A stretch of DNA of 64,000 bases from contig JBGUPL010000133.1 of assembly GCA_045130275.1 (NCBI GenBank), forward strand, positions 7,825 through 71,824, in the 5' to 3' direction. Each line of letters opens with the position of its first letter. The stretch's first letter is position 1. Below, in pieces: positions 1 through 8,785 of this stretch. The translations under genes were made by a program, and so were the position numbers. The notes beneath the pieces are model-generated. The model had not been told where the DNA came from and searched no databases. It worked only from the letters and a program-made list of their open reading frames with translations. Source of the DNA: F23-D06 sp045130275 (GTDB taxonomy: Bacteria; Bacteroidota; Bacteroidia; Bacteroidales; WCHB1-69).

Positions 1-249
1 GACATCTACGTGCAAGTTATTGACGATGAAGCCGGTGTCACTTTGGTCTCCGCATCCTCAAAACTTCCCGATATCGCTTCCCAAAAGATGACCAAATGCG
101 AGAAGTCCAAACTCGTGGGCAAGGAAATCGCCACCCGCGCTCTCGCAGCCGGCATCACCGAAGTGGTCTTCGACCGTAACGGATATCTTTATCATGGTAG
201 AGTAAAATCTTTGGCAGACGCAGCCAGAGAAGGTGGTCTTAAATTTTAA
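1..249 (+). CDS. rplR: 50S ribosomal protein L18, 3' part
   Basis: The reading frame is open from the first base, so the N-terminus lies outside the window; 82 C-terminal residues are visible. L18 binds 5S rRNA and joins it to the large ribosomal subunit. The run FDRNGYLYHGRVKSLAD near the end is the conserved L18 C-terminal motif. The gene ends 11 bases before rpsE, the standard neighbour in the spc operon, so the two are almost certainly cotranscribed. Confidence 0.95.
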   Translation, partial: DIYVQVIDDEAGVTLVSASSKLPDIASQKMTKCEKSKLVGKEIATRALAAGITEVVFDRNGYLYHGRVKSLADAAREGGLKF

Positions 250-260
250 TAATCAAAACT

Positions 261-779
261 ATGGCTAACGAAAATATCAAGAAAGTAAAAGCAGCTGACC
301 TCGAACTCAAAGAGCGCGTGGTCGCCACCAACAGAGTGACTAAAGTTACCAAGGGCGGACGAATCTTCAGCTTCGCAGTGATCGTCGTCGTCGGTAATGA
401 GAACGGCATCGTAGGCTATGGTCTTGGTAAGGCCCGTGAGGTCTCGACCGCCATTTCCAAAGGCGTTGAGGATGCGAAAAAGAACCTCATCCAAGTGCCC
501 ATCCTGAAAGGCACGATCCCCCACTCCGCCGAAGGCAAGTACAGCGGCGCCAACGTCTTCATGAAACCTGCAGCTCCCGGTACCGGTGTGATCGCCGGCG
601 GTGCCATGCGTGCCGTCTTCGAGAGCGTGGGCGTGAAAAACGTGCTCGCCAAGTCTAAAGGTTCCTCCAACCCCCACAGTGTGGTGAAAGCCACCATCGG
701 TGCCCTCGCTCAAATGCGCGACGCCTACACCGTGGCCCAAGTGCGTGGAATCAGCCTCGACAAAGTCTTCAACGGCTAA
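261..779 (+). CDS. rpsE: 30S ribosomal protein S5
   Basis: This 172-residue protein of the small subunit helps translational fidelity and mRNA helicase activity. The N-terminal S5 RNA-binding domain is visible around residues 15-80 (LKERVVATNRVTKVTKGGR, then GYGLGKAREV), followed by the C-terminal domain with KSKGSSNPHSVVKAT. Length is normal for Bacteroidota. In most bacteria rpmD (L30), rplO (L15) and secY follow directly. Here a strong terminator starts 31 bases after the stop and none of those genes is present, so the spc operon is broken at this point. Confidence 0.97.
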   Translation: MANENIKKVKAADLELKERVVATNRVTKVTKGGRIFSFAVIVVVGNENGIVGYGLGKAREVSTAISKGVEDAKKNLIQVPILKGTIPHSAEGKYSGANVFMKPAAPGTGVIAGGAMRAVFESVGVKNVLAKSKGSSNPHSVVKATIGALAQMRDAYTVAQVRGISLDKVFNG

Positions 780-809
780 TCTTTACGAATTACTTCAAAT
801 GATCATATC

Positions 810-837
810 AAGGACTTCCGGAAGGGAGTCCTTTTTT
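810..837 (+). terminator. Rho-independent terminator of the rplR-rpsE operon
   Basis: A ten-base stem (AAGGACTTCC with GGGAGTCCTT, one G-T pair) closes a GGAA tetraloop and runs into six T residues. It lies 31 bases after the rpsE stop codon. Confidence 0.88.
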
Positions 838-916
838 GCTGTTTGCTGTTTGCTGTTGGCTGTTGGCTATTGGCTATTGGCTGTTGGCTATTGGCTATTG
901 GCTGTTGGCTGTTGGC
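838..916 (+). repeat. Heptamer array, GCTGTTG/GCTATTG type
   Basis: About eleven consecutive seven-base units, GCTGTTT, GCTGTTG or GCTATTG, begin right after the rpsE terminator. The reverse complement is the CCAACAG type seen again at 51660-51840. A second, less regular tract built from GACTATGACTT-like units follows at about 943-992. No coding capacity is apparent. Confidence 0.85.
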
Positions 917-1004
917 GTGCACTTGCGAGAACTTGAAACTTGAGACGTAGACTATTGACTTAGACTATGACTTTGAGTTAGACTATGACTATTTAAAAAA
1001 AATG

Positions 1005-1012
1005 TATTTTTG
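1005..1012 (+). promoter_or_regulatory. -7 box of the DUF4476 operon
   Basis: TATTTTTG fits the Bacteroidota -7 consensus TAnnTTTG and lies 25 bases before the chosen ATG. An ATG at 1002 overlaps the box and cannot be the start. Confidence 0.7.
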
Positions 1013-1037
1013 CTTGTTACAAAAAAATGAGAAAGCT

Positions 1038-1787
1038 ATGCGTAAATATTTGAATTTCTGCTTATTAATAGCCCTATTATCCGTATTCAGCGTGGTGGCG
1101 GCTCAACATAACCCCAACATGAACCGCGTGCCTAGAACCTCCATGACGGTTTCATCCGACCATCTCATGTTTTGGGTCTTCATCGATGACGTGCTGCAAA
1201 ACGAGCAACCCGTTGGATCACTCAAAGTGGACGCCATCCCCGAAGGCGAACATTATCTTCGCGTGGAAATAGACAACAAAGACCACAACACGGTGGGACA
1301 GTTTATCCATCTGCAACACTTTGGAAACGCCTACTGGATAGACAACCAGCGGAACATGTACGGCATTTCCGCCGACCGCAGCTTGCCACGGCCTGAAGCG
1401 GTGGTTTATTTCACCTCCCTGCAACAAAGTTATGGCAACCACGGTTATGGACACAACGGATACACCCCGCAGAATCAACCCTACCCCACCCAGACAGCCA
1501 TGAGCGAACAAGATTTCAACGCAGCCATGCGCATCATCAACAAAGAGAACTTCGACAATGCCAGACTTTCGGTAGCCAAACAGGTGATTGCAAACAACCT
1601 GCTCACAATCAATCAGATAAAAGAAATCTGCAACTCATTTAGCTTCGAAAGCACTAAACTGGAATTCGCCAAAAGCGCTTATAACCACTGTGTCGAGAAA
1701 GAAAAATATTACCTGCTGAACGAAGTGTTCACCTACAACAGCAGCAAAGATGAACTTGACAAATTCGTGCAAGAACAACAGAAATAA
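1038..1787 (+). CDS. Secreted DUF4476 domain protein
   Basis: This 249-residue protein has a signal peptide of about 22 residues ending at VVAAQ. The central part (about 25-110) is beta-rich and not recognised; a Tyr/Gly/Asn/Gln-rich linker (about 135-155) follows. Residues about 155-247, starting MSEQDFNAAM, match DUF4476, a helical domain of unknown function common in Bacteroidota surface proteins. The start at 1038 is used because the earlier ATG lies in the promoter. Only two bases separate it from the next gene, so three genes (to 3007) probably form one operon. Function unknown. Confidence 0.8.
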   Translation: MRKYLNFCLLIALLSVFSVVAAQHNPNMNRVPRTSMTVSSDHLMFWVFIDDVLQNEQPVGSLKVDAIPEGEHYLRVEIDNKDHNTVGQFIHLQHFGNAYWIDNQRNMYGISADRSLPRPEAVVYFTSLQQSYGNHGYGHNGYTPQNQPYPTQTAMSEQDFNAAMRIINKENFDNARLSVAKQVIANNLLTINQIKEICNSFSFESTKLEFAKSAYNHCVEKEKYYLLNEVFTYNSSKDELDKFVQEQQK

Positions 1788-1789
1788 TC

Positions 1790-2404
1790 ATGGACAAGGA
1801 ACAAAAACGAAGCCATTGGATATGGTTGGCGGCTAGTGTCGCCATCCTGTTAGGGGTACTACTTTGGCCAGTCAAAAAAGTGGAGAAAGTCATTCCACCC
1901 AAAAGTCAGATTATCGGAATGCTGCAAGCCCAGTCGCAAATAGCCTCCACTGAGGTGACCATACGCAAAATGGGCGTTTACGATTCAGAAACGCACTTAG
2001 CCACATTGAACCCTTCCAAATGGAAACTCGGGAAACGTCTTTGCGTAGTACCCGTGGATGTGACCATACGCTACGGTATTGACCTGAAAGAACTGAAAGA
2101 GAGTGATATACAATTTTTCGGAAAGGATTCTGTGTTGATACAACTGCCCCAACCGAAAATCATCGACAAAGCCTACAATCCGGTTACCAACCAAGACGAA
2201 ATCGTGACCCTTTCCACGGGACTTCGCGACAAAGTGGGCGAAACCACCATCCAACAGATCAAATCCATGGCCTTTGAAGAGGTCATCGACAAAGACCAGG
2301 ATATCCAACAGCAGCTTTCCGAGGAACTCACCCACAACACCGAAGCCGTCTTCACCTCCCTGCTCAACGCCATAGGCCTGCATCCGGTTTTTAAGCAACA
2401 GTAA
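1790..2404 (+). CDS. DUF4230 membrane-anchored protein
   Basis: The protein has 204 residues: a short basic N-terminus, one membrane segment at about 10-28 (WIWLAASVAILLGVLLWPV), then an extracytoplasmic DUF4230 domain. Recognisable family features are the LQAQSQIASTEVTIRK opening, IRYGIDLKEL and the VLIQLPQPKI strand near the middle. DUF4230 function is not known. It sits between a DUF4476 protein and a second DUF4230 protein in a tight operon, which suggests that the three work together at the envelope. Confidence 0.75.
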   Translation: MDKEQKRSHWIWLAASVAILLGVLLWPVKKVEKVIPPKSQIIGMLQAQSQIASTEVTIRKMGVYDSETHLATLNPSKWKLGKRLCVVPVDVTIRYGIDLKELKESDIQFFGKDSVLIQLPQPKIIDKAYNPVTNQDEIVTLSTGLRDKVGETTIQQIKSMAFEEVIDKDQDIQQQLSEELTHNTEAVFTSLLNAIGLHPVFKQQ

Positions 2405-2416
2405 AAGTCAAGCACA

Positions 2417-3007
2417 ATGAAGAGAAAACCTTTCATATACGCCATCATTATCATTCTGCTCATCGCAGGAGTGGTTCTTTGGAGCCGCCTGGCACACCGG
2501 GAGGGCAGTGACGAAATCTCGCTGAAAGACACGCCCGCCGTGATCGAGGCCTCCCGCCCCATCGGCATCTTATACCTTTACACCACCGTGACCGAAGATT
2601 ACGCGAAAGACGCCTTCTACGGAAGTGGCATCGGCAGTTCGGTGCTTGGAAAGGACAACGGCCTCTTCAAGAAAAAACACGACTGCGTGCAGATTCTCAA
2701 ACAGCAAGTGAGTTTAACCATGAACCTGGACAAGGTGCGTTACGAGCCCAAAGAGAACAGCGACACCGTATTGGTGAGCCTTCCGGACGTGGAGTTCACA
2801 CAGTCCACCCTCTCCTCTTGGTTCAAGTCGGATGACGAGGATGAGGAAAGTGCTGTTCAATATGACGCCAAGCCTTTGATACAAAAGGTGGAACGGAAAA
2901 TCAAAACCCGATACAACACCCCTGAAAACCGCTCCAAGGCGGAAGAGAAGGCCAAAAAGACCATTTCGGATTTCCTCAAACAGTGCGGGAAAGTGGCGGT
3001 ATTTTAA
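2417..3007 (+). CDS. DUF4230-like membrane-anchored protein
   Basis: This 196-residue protein has a membrane anchor at about 5-22 (FIYAIIIILLIAGVVLW) and a DUF4230-like domain with the pattern IGILYLYTTV, KYDCVQI-like strand and VLVSLPDVEFTQS. An acidic insert (SDDEDEES) sits near residue 138. It is 12 bases after the previous DUF4230 gene and is probably an old tandem duplicate that has diverged strongly. Its stop codon is the first TTAA of the following heptamer array. Confidence 0.68.
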   Translation: MKRKPFIYAIIIILLIAGVVLWSRLAHREGSDEISLKDTPAVIEASRPIGILYLYTTVTEDYAKDAFYGSGIGSSVLGKDNGLFKKKHDCVQILKQQVSLTMNLDKVRYEPKENSDTVLVSLPDVEFTQSTLSSWFKSDDEDEESAVQYDAKPLIQKVERKIKTRYNTPENRSKAEEKAKKTISDFLKQCGKVAVF

Positions 3008-3105
3008 CGGTTAACGGTTAAAGGTTAAAGGTTAAAGGTTAAAGGGTTAGAGGGTTAAAAGGTTAGGAGGTTAGGAGGTTAAAGGTTAGAGGGTTAAGGG
3101 TTATT
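3005..3105 (+). repeat. Heptamer array, GGTTAAA type
   Basis: Units GGTTAAC, GGTTAAA, GGTTAGA and GGTTAGG alternate with a dominant period of seven. The array fills the whole space between two convergent genes, supplying the stop of the left gene and touching the stop of the right one. Confidence 0.85.
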
Positions 3106-4156
3106 GGATGTTGGCGGCGGATTTGTTCTTCGGAGGGAACAGTACTGAGAGTAAAATGCTGAGTGTCAGGATGGAAACGATAATCACTAACGAAGCCACA
3201 ATACTGATTTCAATGCCTGCGAGCGGCAGGAACATCTTCACACCGATAAAAGTCAACAGCACGGAAAGTCCGATGCGCAGATAGGCGAACTTGTCCATGA
3301 TGCTTTCCAGCATGAAGAACATGGAACGAAGTCCGAGAATGGCAAAGATGTTGGAGAAGAAGACGATATGCGGATCTTCCGTCACGGAGAAAATGGCCGG
3401 AATAGAGTCGAAGGCGAAGATAATGTCCGAAAACTCGATAATCATCAACACCACGAACAGCGGTGTACATAGCCAACGTCCGTCAACCTTCGTGAAAAAG
3501 TTATGCCCTTCGAAATAAGGTGTGCTTAAATTCCTTTTAGTCAAGAATTTAACTACTGGATGGTGTTCCACGTCTATAGTATCCTTCTTGTTCCGGTCTA
3601 TAAACATTTTTATACCCGAATAGATCAGGAACGCACCGAAAATCAGCAACAACCAGTGGAATTTCTGGATTAGGGCACCTGCCGCGAAAATGAAGATGAA
3701 CCGCAACACTATCGCACCTAAAATGCCGTAAAACAGCACTCGGTGATAATACTGTTTCGCCACCCCGAACGACAGGAAAATCATAATCATCACAAAAACA
3801 TTGTCAATGGACAACGACAGCTCGATCAAATAACCGGTAAGGTATTCCAATGAAAGCTGTTTGTTGTAACGCTTCACATTATCCTCCCAAGATGCAGCGT
3901 CATCATAAGCCACCTGATGATCGTAAAGCTCATTCTGCGCCACGAACTGGCTTTTATCGTGCACATCCACCACTTTGTTGCCTTGGAAGCGGATGAGCAG
4001 GAAGAAGAGCATGGCTAACGCCACCCAGATACCTGTCTGGCGGGCCGACTCCTTGAAGGTAACCTCATGGTCTTTCTTGTGCAGCACAAACAGATCCAAG
4101 ATCAGCAACAAGGCGATGACCACGATAAATATCAGCATGAAAAGGTTTTCTGTCAT
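3101..4156 (-). CDS. TerC family integral membrane protein
   Basis: The 351-residue protein has about eight or nine hydrophobic segments. Both TerC signatures are present: LSIDNVFVMIMIF (about 113-125) and EFSDIIFAFDSIPA (about 240-253), whose acidic residues are thought to bind metal. TerC/Alx proteins are linked to tellurium resistance and to manganese export that supports secreted or membrane metalloproteins. It is the last gene of a probable minus-strand operon with a DUF5106 protein (54 bases upstream) and NAD(P)H-hydrate dehydratase. The actual substrate here is not shown by the sequence. Confidence 0.88.
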   Translation of the reverse strand: MTENLFMLIFIVVIALLLILDLFVLHKKDHEVTFKESARQTGIWVALAMLFFLLIRFQGNKVVDVHDKSQFVAQNELYDHQVAYDDAASWEDNVKRYNKQLSLEYLTGYLIELSLSIDNVFVMIMIFLSFGVAKQYYHRVLFYGILGAIVLRFIFIFAAGALIQKFHWLLLIFGAFLIYSGIKMFIDRNKKDTIDVEHHPVVKFLTKRNLSTPYFEGHNFFTKVDGRWLCTPLFVVLMIIEFSDIIFAFDSIPAIFSVTEDPHIVFFSNIFAILGLRSMFFMLESIMDKFAYLRIGLSVLLTFIGVKMFLPLAGIEISIVASLVIIVSILTLSILLSVLFPPKNKSAANIQ

Positions 4157-4210
4157 TGTTTTTTTGGGTTATTGGGTTAAGTTGCGGGGATATACAATTC
4201 TACGTATAAA

Positions 4211-5608
4211 TTAATAGATTCTCAAGTAGTCGATATACGGTTCTATCTCGTTGATAAGCAAATCTTTCTTTATGACCACTTTGTTTTCGTCGAGGAGGAA
4301 CATATAGGGGATGGTGCGAGTGTCGAAGAGATCGTTGTCGTCGATGGTCTGGTCGAAGTTCCAGCCTTGCACATAGTTAGGATTGGCTTCCGCGGAATGA
4401 ATGTAGTTGTTCCAAACCTGAGGGTCATCCTCGAAATAGACCATCACGACTTTCAACTTGCCGGAGGCTATCGCTTGGTTGAGTTTCGGATAGTTCCGCA
4501 TCTCGTTACGCACCTTGTGACAGGTCGGGCAGGTCGGATGCTGAAGATACAGCAACATGTAATCGCTGTGTATGTCGTAGATAGAGACAGTGTCGCCTTG
4601 CGCCGTCACGATGTTGAAATTGGGTATGGTGTCGCCGGCATGGTTCTTGTCAATGAAGCCCAACTCCCGCTGATAACGACGGGTGCGGTTCTCGTCCAGT
4701 TTCGGATACTTCAAGGCGTCCTTCAACATGGCGATATAGGTGTGTTCCACCTTGTAGGGGGATATGTTTCGGCCCAGGACATTCTCCAACGCGTCGAAAA
4801 GGTACTCGTAAGAGGTCTGGTTGATTTTGGCCTTGTTGAGGGCATCCACAACGAATGTGTCGAGCTGAGGACTGTCAAGTTGGTAAATCATGTTGCAAAA
4901 TTCCTTCAATTTCTGTTCCACCACCACGGTGTTGAAAATGCGCGGGTCATTCCAGGTGAAATTGTCAAAGAAATGCTGGACATAGTACTCGTTGAAGAGG
5001 AAACGGTCGGCGAGGATCTCTTTGGGCGGGTCATCCAGATAAGTAGAAGTGGCGACCACAGAGCCCATCAGCGTACCTTTATGGGCGGCAGCAGTGCTCC
5101 TCTGAAACGCACGCATCTCATCGTTGATACGCCTGGCCTGGGCGGACAGTGAGTCCACGAACACTTTGAGCATGTACTGCGGGAGACTCGCCTGCGCCCT
5201 CTTGAACTCATTGTTCAGCGAATCCAAACGCCCGTTGAACTTGGTGATGGTGTTCAAATACGTGTAATAGTCCGTATTTTCCTTCGAATTGACGAAAGTC
5301 AGCTCGTCAGGGTCGATCTTTATGGTGAACTTCTGGTTCTTCTCATCCGGGATGAGCAGCACGCCCAAGAAGGTGCTGTCGCCCAAGATCTGATACATTC
5401 CGGGCTTCAGCGACTCTTTGTCTTGAAGTGTCACAGAGGAGCTGTACGGCGCACTCAAGTACTTCTTGGTTTGGAGTTTTGCATCGCTTCTCACGAAAAT
5501 GGAGTCATACGTCTTATCCTGCCGGATATCGATACGGATATTCACCTGGGCAGTAGTCGCCAGCGCGAGCAGTAATAATACCGAGGATGTTAAAATCTGT
5601 TTTATCAT
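4211..5608 (-). CDS. DUF5106/thioredoxin-like secreted protein
   Basis: This 465-residue protein has a signal peptide (MIKQILTSSVLLLLALATTAQ). The N-terminal half (about 25-330) resembles the DUF4369/DUF5106 modules that precede thioredoxin folds in Bacteroidota. The C-terminal part is a thioredoxin-like fold with the CPTC redox motif at residues 360-363 and the cis-proline segment TRTIPYMFLLD near 430-440. It is likely a periplasmic thiol-disulfide oxidoreductase. It lies 50 bases after nnrD, in the same direction. Substrates are unknown. Confidence 0.75.
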   Translation of the reverse strand: MIKQILTSSVLLLLALATTAQVNIRIDIRQDKTYDSIFVRSDAKLQTKKYLSAPYSSSVTLQDKESLKPGMYQILGDSTFLGVLLIPDEKNQKFTIKIDPDELTFVNSKENTDYYTYLNTITKFNGRLDSLNNEFKRAQASLPQYMLKVFVDSLSAQARRINDEMRAFQRSTAAAHKGTLMGSVVATSTYLDDPPKEILADRFLFNEYYVQHFFDNFTWNDPRIFNTVVVEQKLKEFCNMIYQLDSPQLDTFVVDALNKAKINQTSYEYLFDALENVLGRNISPYKVEHTYIAMLKDALKYPKLDENRTRRYQRELGFIDKNHAGDTIPNFNIVTAQGDTVSIYDIHSDYMLLYLQHPTCPTCHKVRNEMRNYPKLNQAIASGKLKVVMVYFEDDPQVWNNYIHSAEANPNYVQGWNFDQTIDDNDLFDTRTIPYMFLLDENKVVIKKDLLINEIEPYIDYLRIY

Positions 5609-5658
5609 TTTTCTTTCTTTTATCCAATTCCAGTCTATCTATCTGTATATTAATCAGT

Positions 5659-6588
5659 TCATAATTCACAATTAGCAATTCGGGCAAATGCATCGGAGAA
5701 GTAGCGGGGAAGGTCTGAGGCGATGAGGGTACGTCCGTCGTGATGATCCGTGTAGGCGTCTCCGGCGGCGCCGTGGATATATACGCCCAACACAGCCGCA
5801 TGTTCAGGAGGGTATCCTTGAGCGAGCAGCGAGAGCATCAATCCAGTGAGTACATCGCCGCTGCCGGCAGTGGCCATCCCGGGATTTCCAGTGGTGTTGA
5901 AGAACTGCCGGCCATCGGGCAGTGTAACTGCCGTGTGATGGCACTTGAGCACCAATATCACCGAGTAGCGCTGTGCGAAGGCTCTCGCCCTCTCCAGTCG
6001 GTCGTATTCATCGGAGGGTTTTCCGGCAAGCCGCTCGAACTCGGCGAAATGCGGGGTCAATATGCTATACGGGGGCAAAAAGGCCAACCAGGTCTTGTTC
6101 TCAGCCAGCATATTCAACGCATCCGCGTCGATCACCATCGGCGATTTCACCGTGTCGAGAATGTCCTTCATAACCGCCACGGTCTGCTTGGCCATCCCCA
6201 TACCGGGTCCGAGGGCCACGGCATTGATATTTTCAGGAAGCGAATTCCAGTCTATCCTACTGATATACTGTTCATTATCATCAATATGATGAATAGTTTC
6301 CGGCAGGGTTACGGCAAGGACATTTTTCACAGACTTCACTGTGTGGACTGTCAATTTGCCGATACCGCCGCGCATGGCCGCCGTAGCCGCGAGCACCGCC
6401 GCGCCCGGCATCCGTTCGCAACCCGCCACAAGAAGCCCATGCCCGAACGTGCCCTTGTGCGCGTACGGGTCGCGTGGACGGAGCAGTTCCCGCAACGCCG
6501 AAGCAGTCAACAAGGAACCCTCGTCAGGTGACGCAAAGCGCTCATCTCCAAATATATCCGAAACAGAAGAGGAACCGTTGTCCTTCAT
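5659..6588 (-). CDS. nnrD: ADP-dependent NAD(P)H-hydrate dehydratase
   Basis: The enzyme (309 residues from ATG 6588) dehydrates the hydrated form of NADH or NADPH using ADP. The ribokinase-like core is clear: HKGTFGHGLLVAG near the start, VALGPGMG, the segment LTPHFAEFERL, and the nucleotide-binding GNPGMATAGSGDVLTG near residue 250. Many bacteria fuse this to the NnrE epimerase; here only the dehydratase half is present, so an epimerase would have to be encoded elsewhere. A TTG six bases inside the promoter at 6615 is rejected as start. Confidence 0.88.
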   Translation of the reverse strand: MKDNGSSSVSDIFGDERFASPDEGSLLTASALRELLRPRDPYAHKGTFGHGLLVAGCERMPGAAVLAATAAMRGGIGKLTVHTVKSVKNVLAVTLPETIHHIDDNEQYISRIDWNSLPENINAVALGPGMGMAKQTVAVMKDILDTVKSPMVIDADALNMLAENKTWLAFLPPYSILTPHFAEFERLAGKPSDEYDRLERARAFAQRYSVILVLKCHHTAVTLPDGRQFFNTTGNPGMATAGSGDVLTGLMLSLLAQGYPPEHAAVLGVYIHGAAGDAYTDHHDGRTLIASDLPRYFSDAFARIANCEL

Positions 6589-6612
6589 TTCACATCGTAA
6601 ATTTTTAGGGTG

Positions 6613-6620
6613 CAAAGGTA
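6613..6620 (-). promoter_or_regulatory. -7 box of nnrD
   Basis: On the minus strand the bases read TACCTTTG, matching TAnnTTTG, 24 bases before the ATG at 6588. This gives a short leader of about 20 bases. Confidence 0.7.
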
Positions 6621-6771
6621 TAAAAAAAAACGATTTTCAGTTTTTCCTTCTAAGAGACGATAATATGGCCATACCATGCATATCATCGCCACCCAACACC
6701 ATGGACTTGCCGCTTACATTCTAGTTAAAAAAAAATGAAAAAAAATTCTGCATTCAATCAATAAAAAAATA

Positions 6772-6779
6772 TATCTTTG
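6772..6779 (+). promoter_or_regulatory. -7 box of the glycogen operon
   Basis: TATCTTTG lies 48 bases before the debranching-enzyme ATG, downstream of an A-rich tract (about 6725-6770). The bases from 6640 to 6720 hold nothing else that I recognise. Confidence 0.75.
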
Positions 6780-6827
6780 CGGGTTAATAAGGTTTGTAAA
6801 CAAATAACGAAAATTTAGACATATAAG

Positions 6828-8771
6828 ATGAGTTATATCGCATTTGACAAGGAAAAACTGGTGAACATCAACTTCACAAAGGAGAGGGAGATACTGCGTT
6901 GCAGCAGAAGCGGATCTTTCGCCACCACCACTTTGTGCGGTCTCAACACCCGCAAGTATCACGGTCTGTTCATTGTTCCCCAAGACAACCTCGACGGAGA
7001 GCGGCACCTGTTGGTTTCCGGCATTAACGAGAACATTGTGGTCAACGACATGGACTTCCATCTGAGCATACACCAATACAAAGGTGGCGTCATCGACCCC
7101 AAAGGGAACAAGTACCTTCAGAAGTTCTCCGCAGACAGCGTTCCAGTCTATGACTATCGCGTCGGGAAGTTCAACTTCCAGAAGTCGATGTTGTTCCAAC
7201 ACGATGCCGACCGGCTGATCATCAAATACACGTTCATGGACAATGCCGACGATGTAGCCTTGCAAGTCGAGCCGCTGCTCGCCTTCCGCAGCATCCATCA
7301 ACTCACACACGCCAACGACAAGGTGCACACGGATTTCCTGACTGTGGACAACGGGGTCGGATTTTGTATGTATGATGGCTACACTCCGGTCTATTTCCAG
7401 TTCTCGGAGCCCGTGCAATATGAGCATCACCCCGACTGGTATTTCAACATCGAGTATGAAGAGGAGCTGAAACGCGGCTACGAAGGCCACGAGGATCTCT
7501 GGCGTCCGGGAACCATCACTGCGAAGGCATCTGAAAAATATCTCTACCTTTGCATTGGCACCGAGCCGATGAATCCTGAGGAGATCGCAGCGTTGTACGA
7601 TGCCGAGGCGAAACGGCGCACCCCGCGCTACAACTTCGCCAGCTGTCTGCAGAACGCCGCCGAGCAGTTCATCGTGAAGCGCAACGGTCGCACCGACATC
7701 ATCGCCGGCTACCCCTGGTTCGGACGCTGGGGCCGCGACACCTTCATCGCGCTGCCCGGACTCACCCTCCCGTTGAAGAAATACGATGTTTTCGAGGAGG
7801 TGGCCGACAGCATGGTCGCCGACCTCAAAGAGGGTCTGTTCCCAAATATCGGCACGGGCAATTCCGCCTCTTACAACTCCGTCGATGCACCGCTTTGGTT
7901 CATCCGCGCCCTACAACTCTATCGCGAATGCATCAACAAACCCAAGAAAGTGTGGACAAAATACGGCGAGGCCATCAAGAACATCCTCACCGCCTACCGC
8001 GATGGCACGATGAACAACATCCGGATGCTTGACAACGGACTGATTTATGCTGGAGGTCCCGGTCTTGCCCTCACTTGGATGGACGCCATTGTGGACGGCC
8101 GTCCCGTGACGCCACGCACCGGCTGTCAAGTGGAGATCAACGCTCTTTGGTACAATGCCATAAAGTTCGCGCTGGATCTCGCCCGTTCCAACAGAGACAA
8201 GGCCTTCCTCACCGACTGGGAGCCTGTCGTCGCCGACTTCCCCACTGTTTTCAAGGAGACCTTCTGGTCGAAAGACATGGGTTATCTCGCCGACTATGTG
8301 GACGGTAGTTACAAGAACTTCCAGGTGCGCCCCAACATGCTCATCGCCGCCTCCCTGCCGTTCGCTCCCATCAGCGAGAAAATCCGGCAGCTGATACTCA
8401 AGCGGGTCACTGAAGAGTTGCTGGTGGACAAGGGTGTCCGCACCCTTTCGCCGAAGGATCCCGAATACAAGGGCCACTATAAGGGCAACCAGGCCGAGCG
8501 TGACGCGGCCTACCACCAAGGCACCGTATGGCCGTGGCTGCTGTTCCCCTACACGGACTGTCTCTTCAAAGTGCATCCGGAAAGCGCCCCGGACGTGCTC
8601 AACCGCATCCTCTACCGCTTTGACAGTTGCATGACCTCATACGGTCTCTCCACCATCGCCGAAATCACTGACGGCGACCCGCCACAAAAGCCCAACGGCT
8701 GCATTTCCCAGGCTTGGAGTGTTGCCGCCCTGCTTTATATGAAATGGAAAATTGAACAAGTAAATAAATAG
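6828..8771 (+). CDS. Amylo-alpha-1,6-glucosidase (glycogen debranching enzyme)
   Basis: The 647-residue enzyme removes alpha-1,6 branches of glycogen. The N-terminal GDE domain (about 1-210) includes LCGLNTRKYHGLFIVP; the C-terminal (alpha/alpha)6 catalytic domain (about 260-645) includes GRWGRDTFIALPG near 300 and GCQVEINALWYN near 435, which holds the likely catalytic acids. No signal peptide, so it acts in the cytoplasm. It is the first gene of a three-gene cluster with a GT4 synthase and a GH57 enzyme, the usual Bacteroidales glycogen arrangement. Confidence 0.92.
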   Translation: MSYIAFDKEKLVNINFTKEREILRCSRSGSFATTTLCGLNTRKYHGLFIVPQDNLDGERHLLVSGINENIVVNDMDFHLSIHQYKGGVIDPKGNKYLQKFSADSVPVYDYRVGKFNFQKSMLFQHDADRLIIKYTFMDNADDVALQVEPLLAFRSIHQLTHANDKVHTDFLTVDNGVGFCMYDGYTPVYFQFSEPVQYEHHPDWYFNIEYEEELKRGYEGHEDLWRPGTITAKASEKYLYLCIGTEPMNPEEIAALYDAEAKRRTPRYNFASCLQNAAEQFIVKRNGRTDIIAGYPWFGRWGRDTFIALPGLTLPLKKYDVFEEVADSMVADLKEGLFPNIGTGNSASYNSVDAPLWFIRALQLYRECINKPKKVWTKYGEAIKNILTAYRDGTMNNIRMLDNGLIYAGGPGLALTWMDAIVDGRPVTPRTGCQVEINALWYNAIKFALDLARSNRDKAFLTDWEPVVADFPTVFKETFWSKDMGYLADYVDGSYKNFQVRPNMLIAASLPFAPISEKIRQLILKRVTEELLVDKGVRTLSPKDPEYKGHYKGNQAERDAAYHQGTVWPWLLFPYTDCLFKVHPESAPDVLNRILYRFDSCMTSYGLSTIAEITDGDPPQKPNGCISQAWSVAALLYMKWKIEQVNK

Positions 8772-8785
8772 ACGACTGATATATT

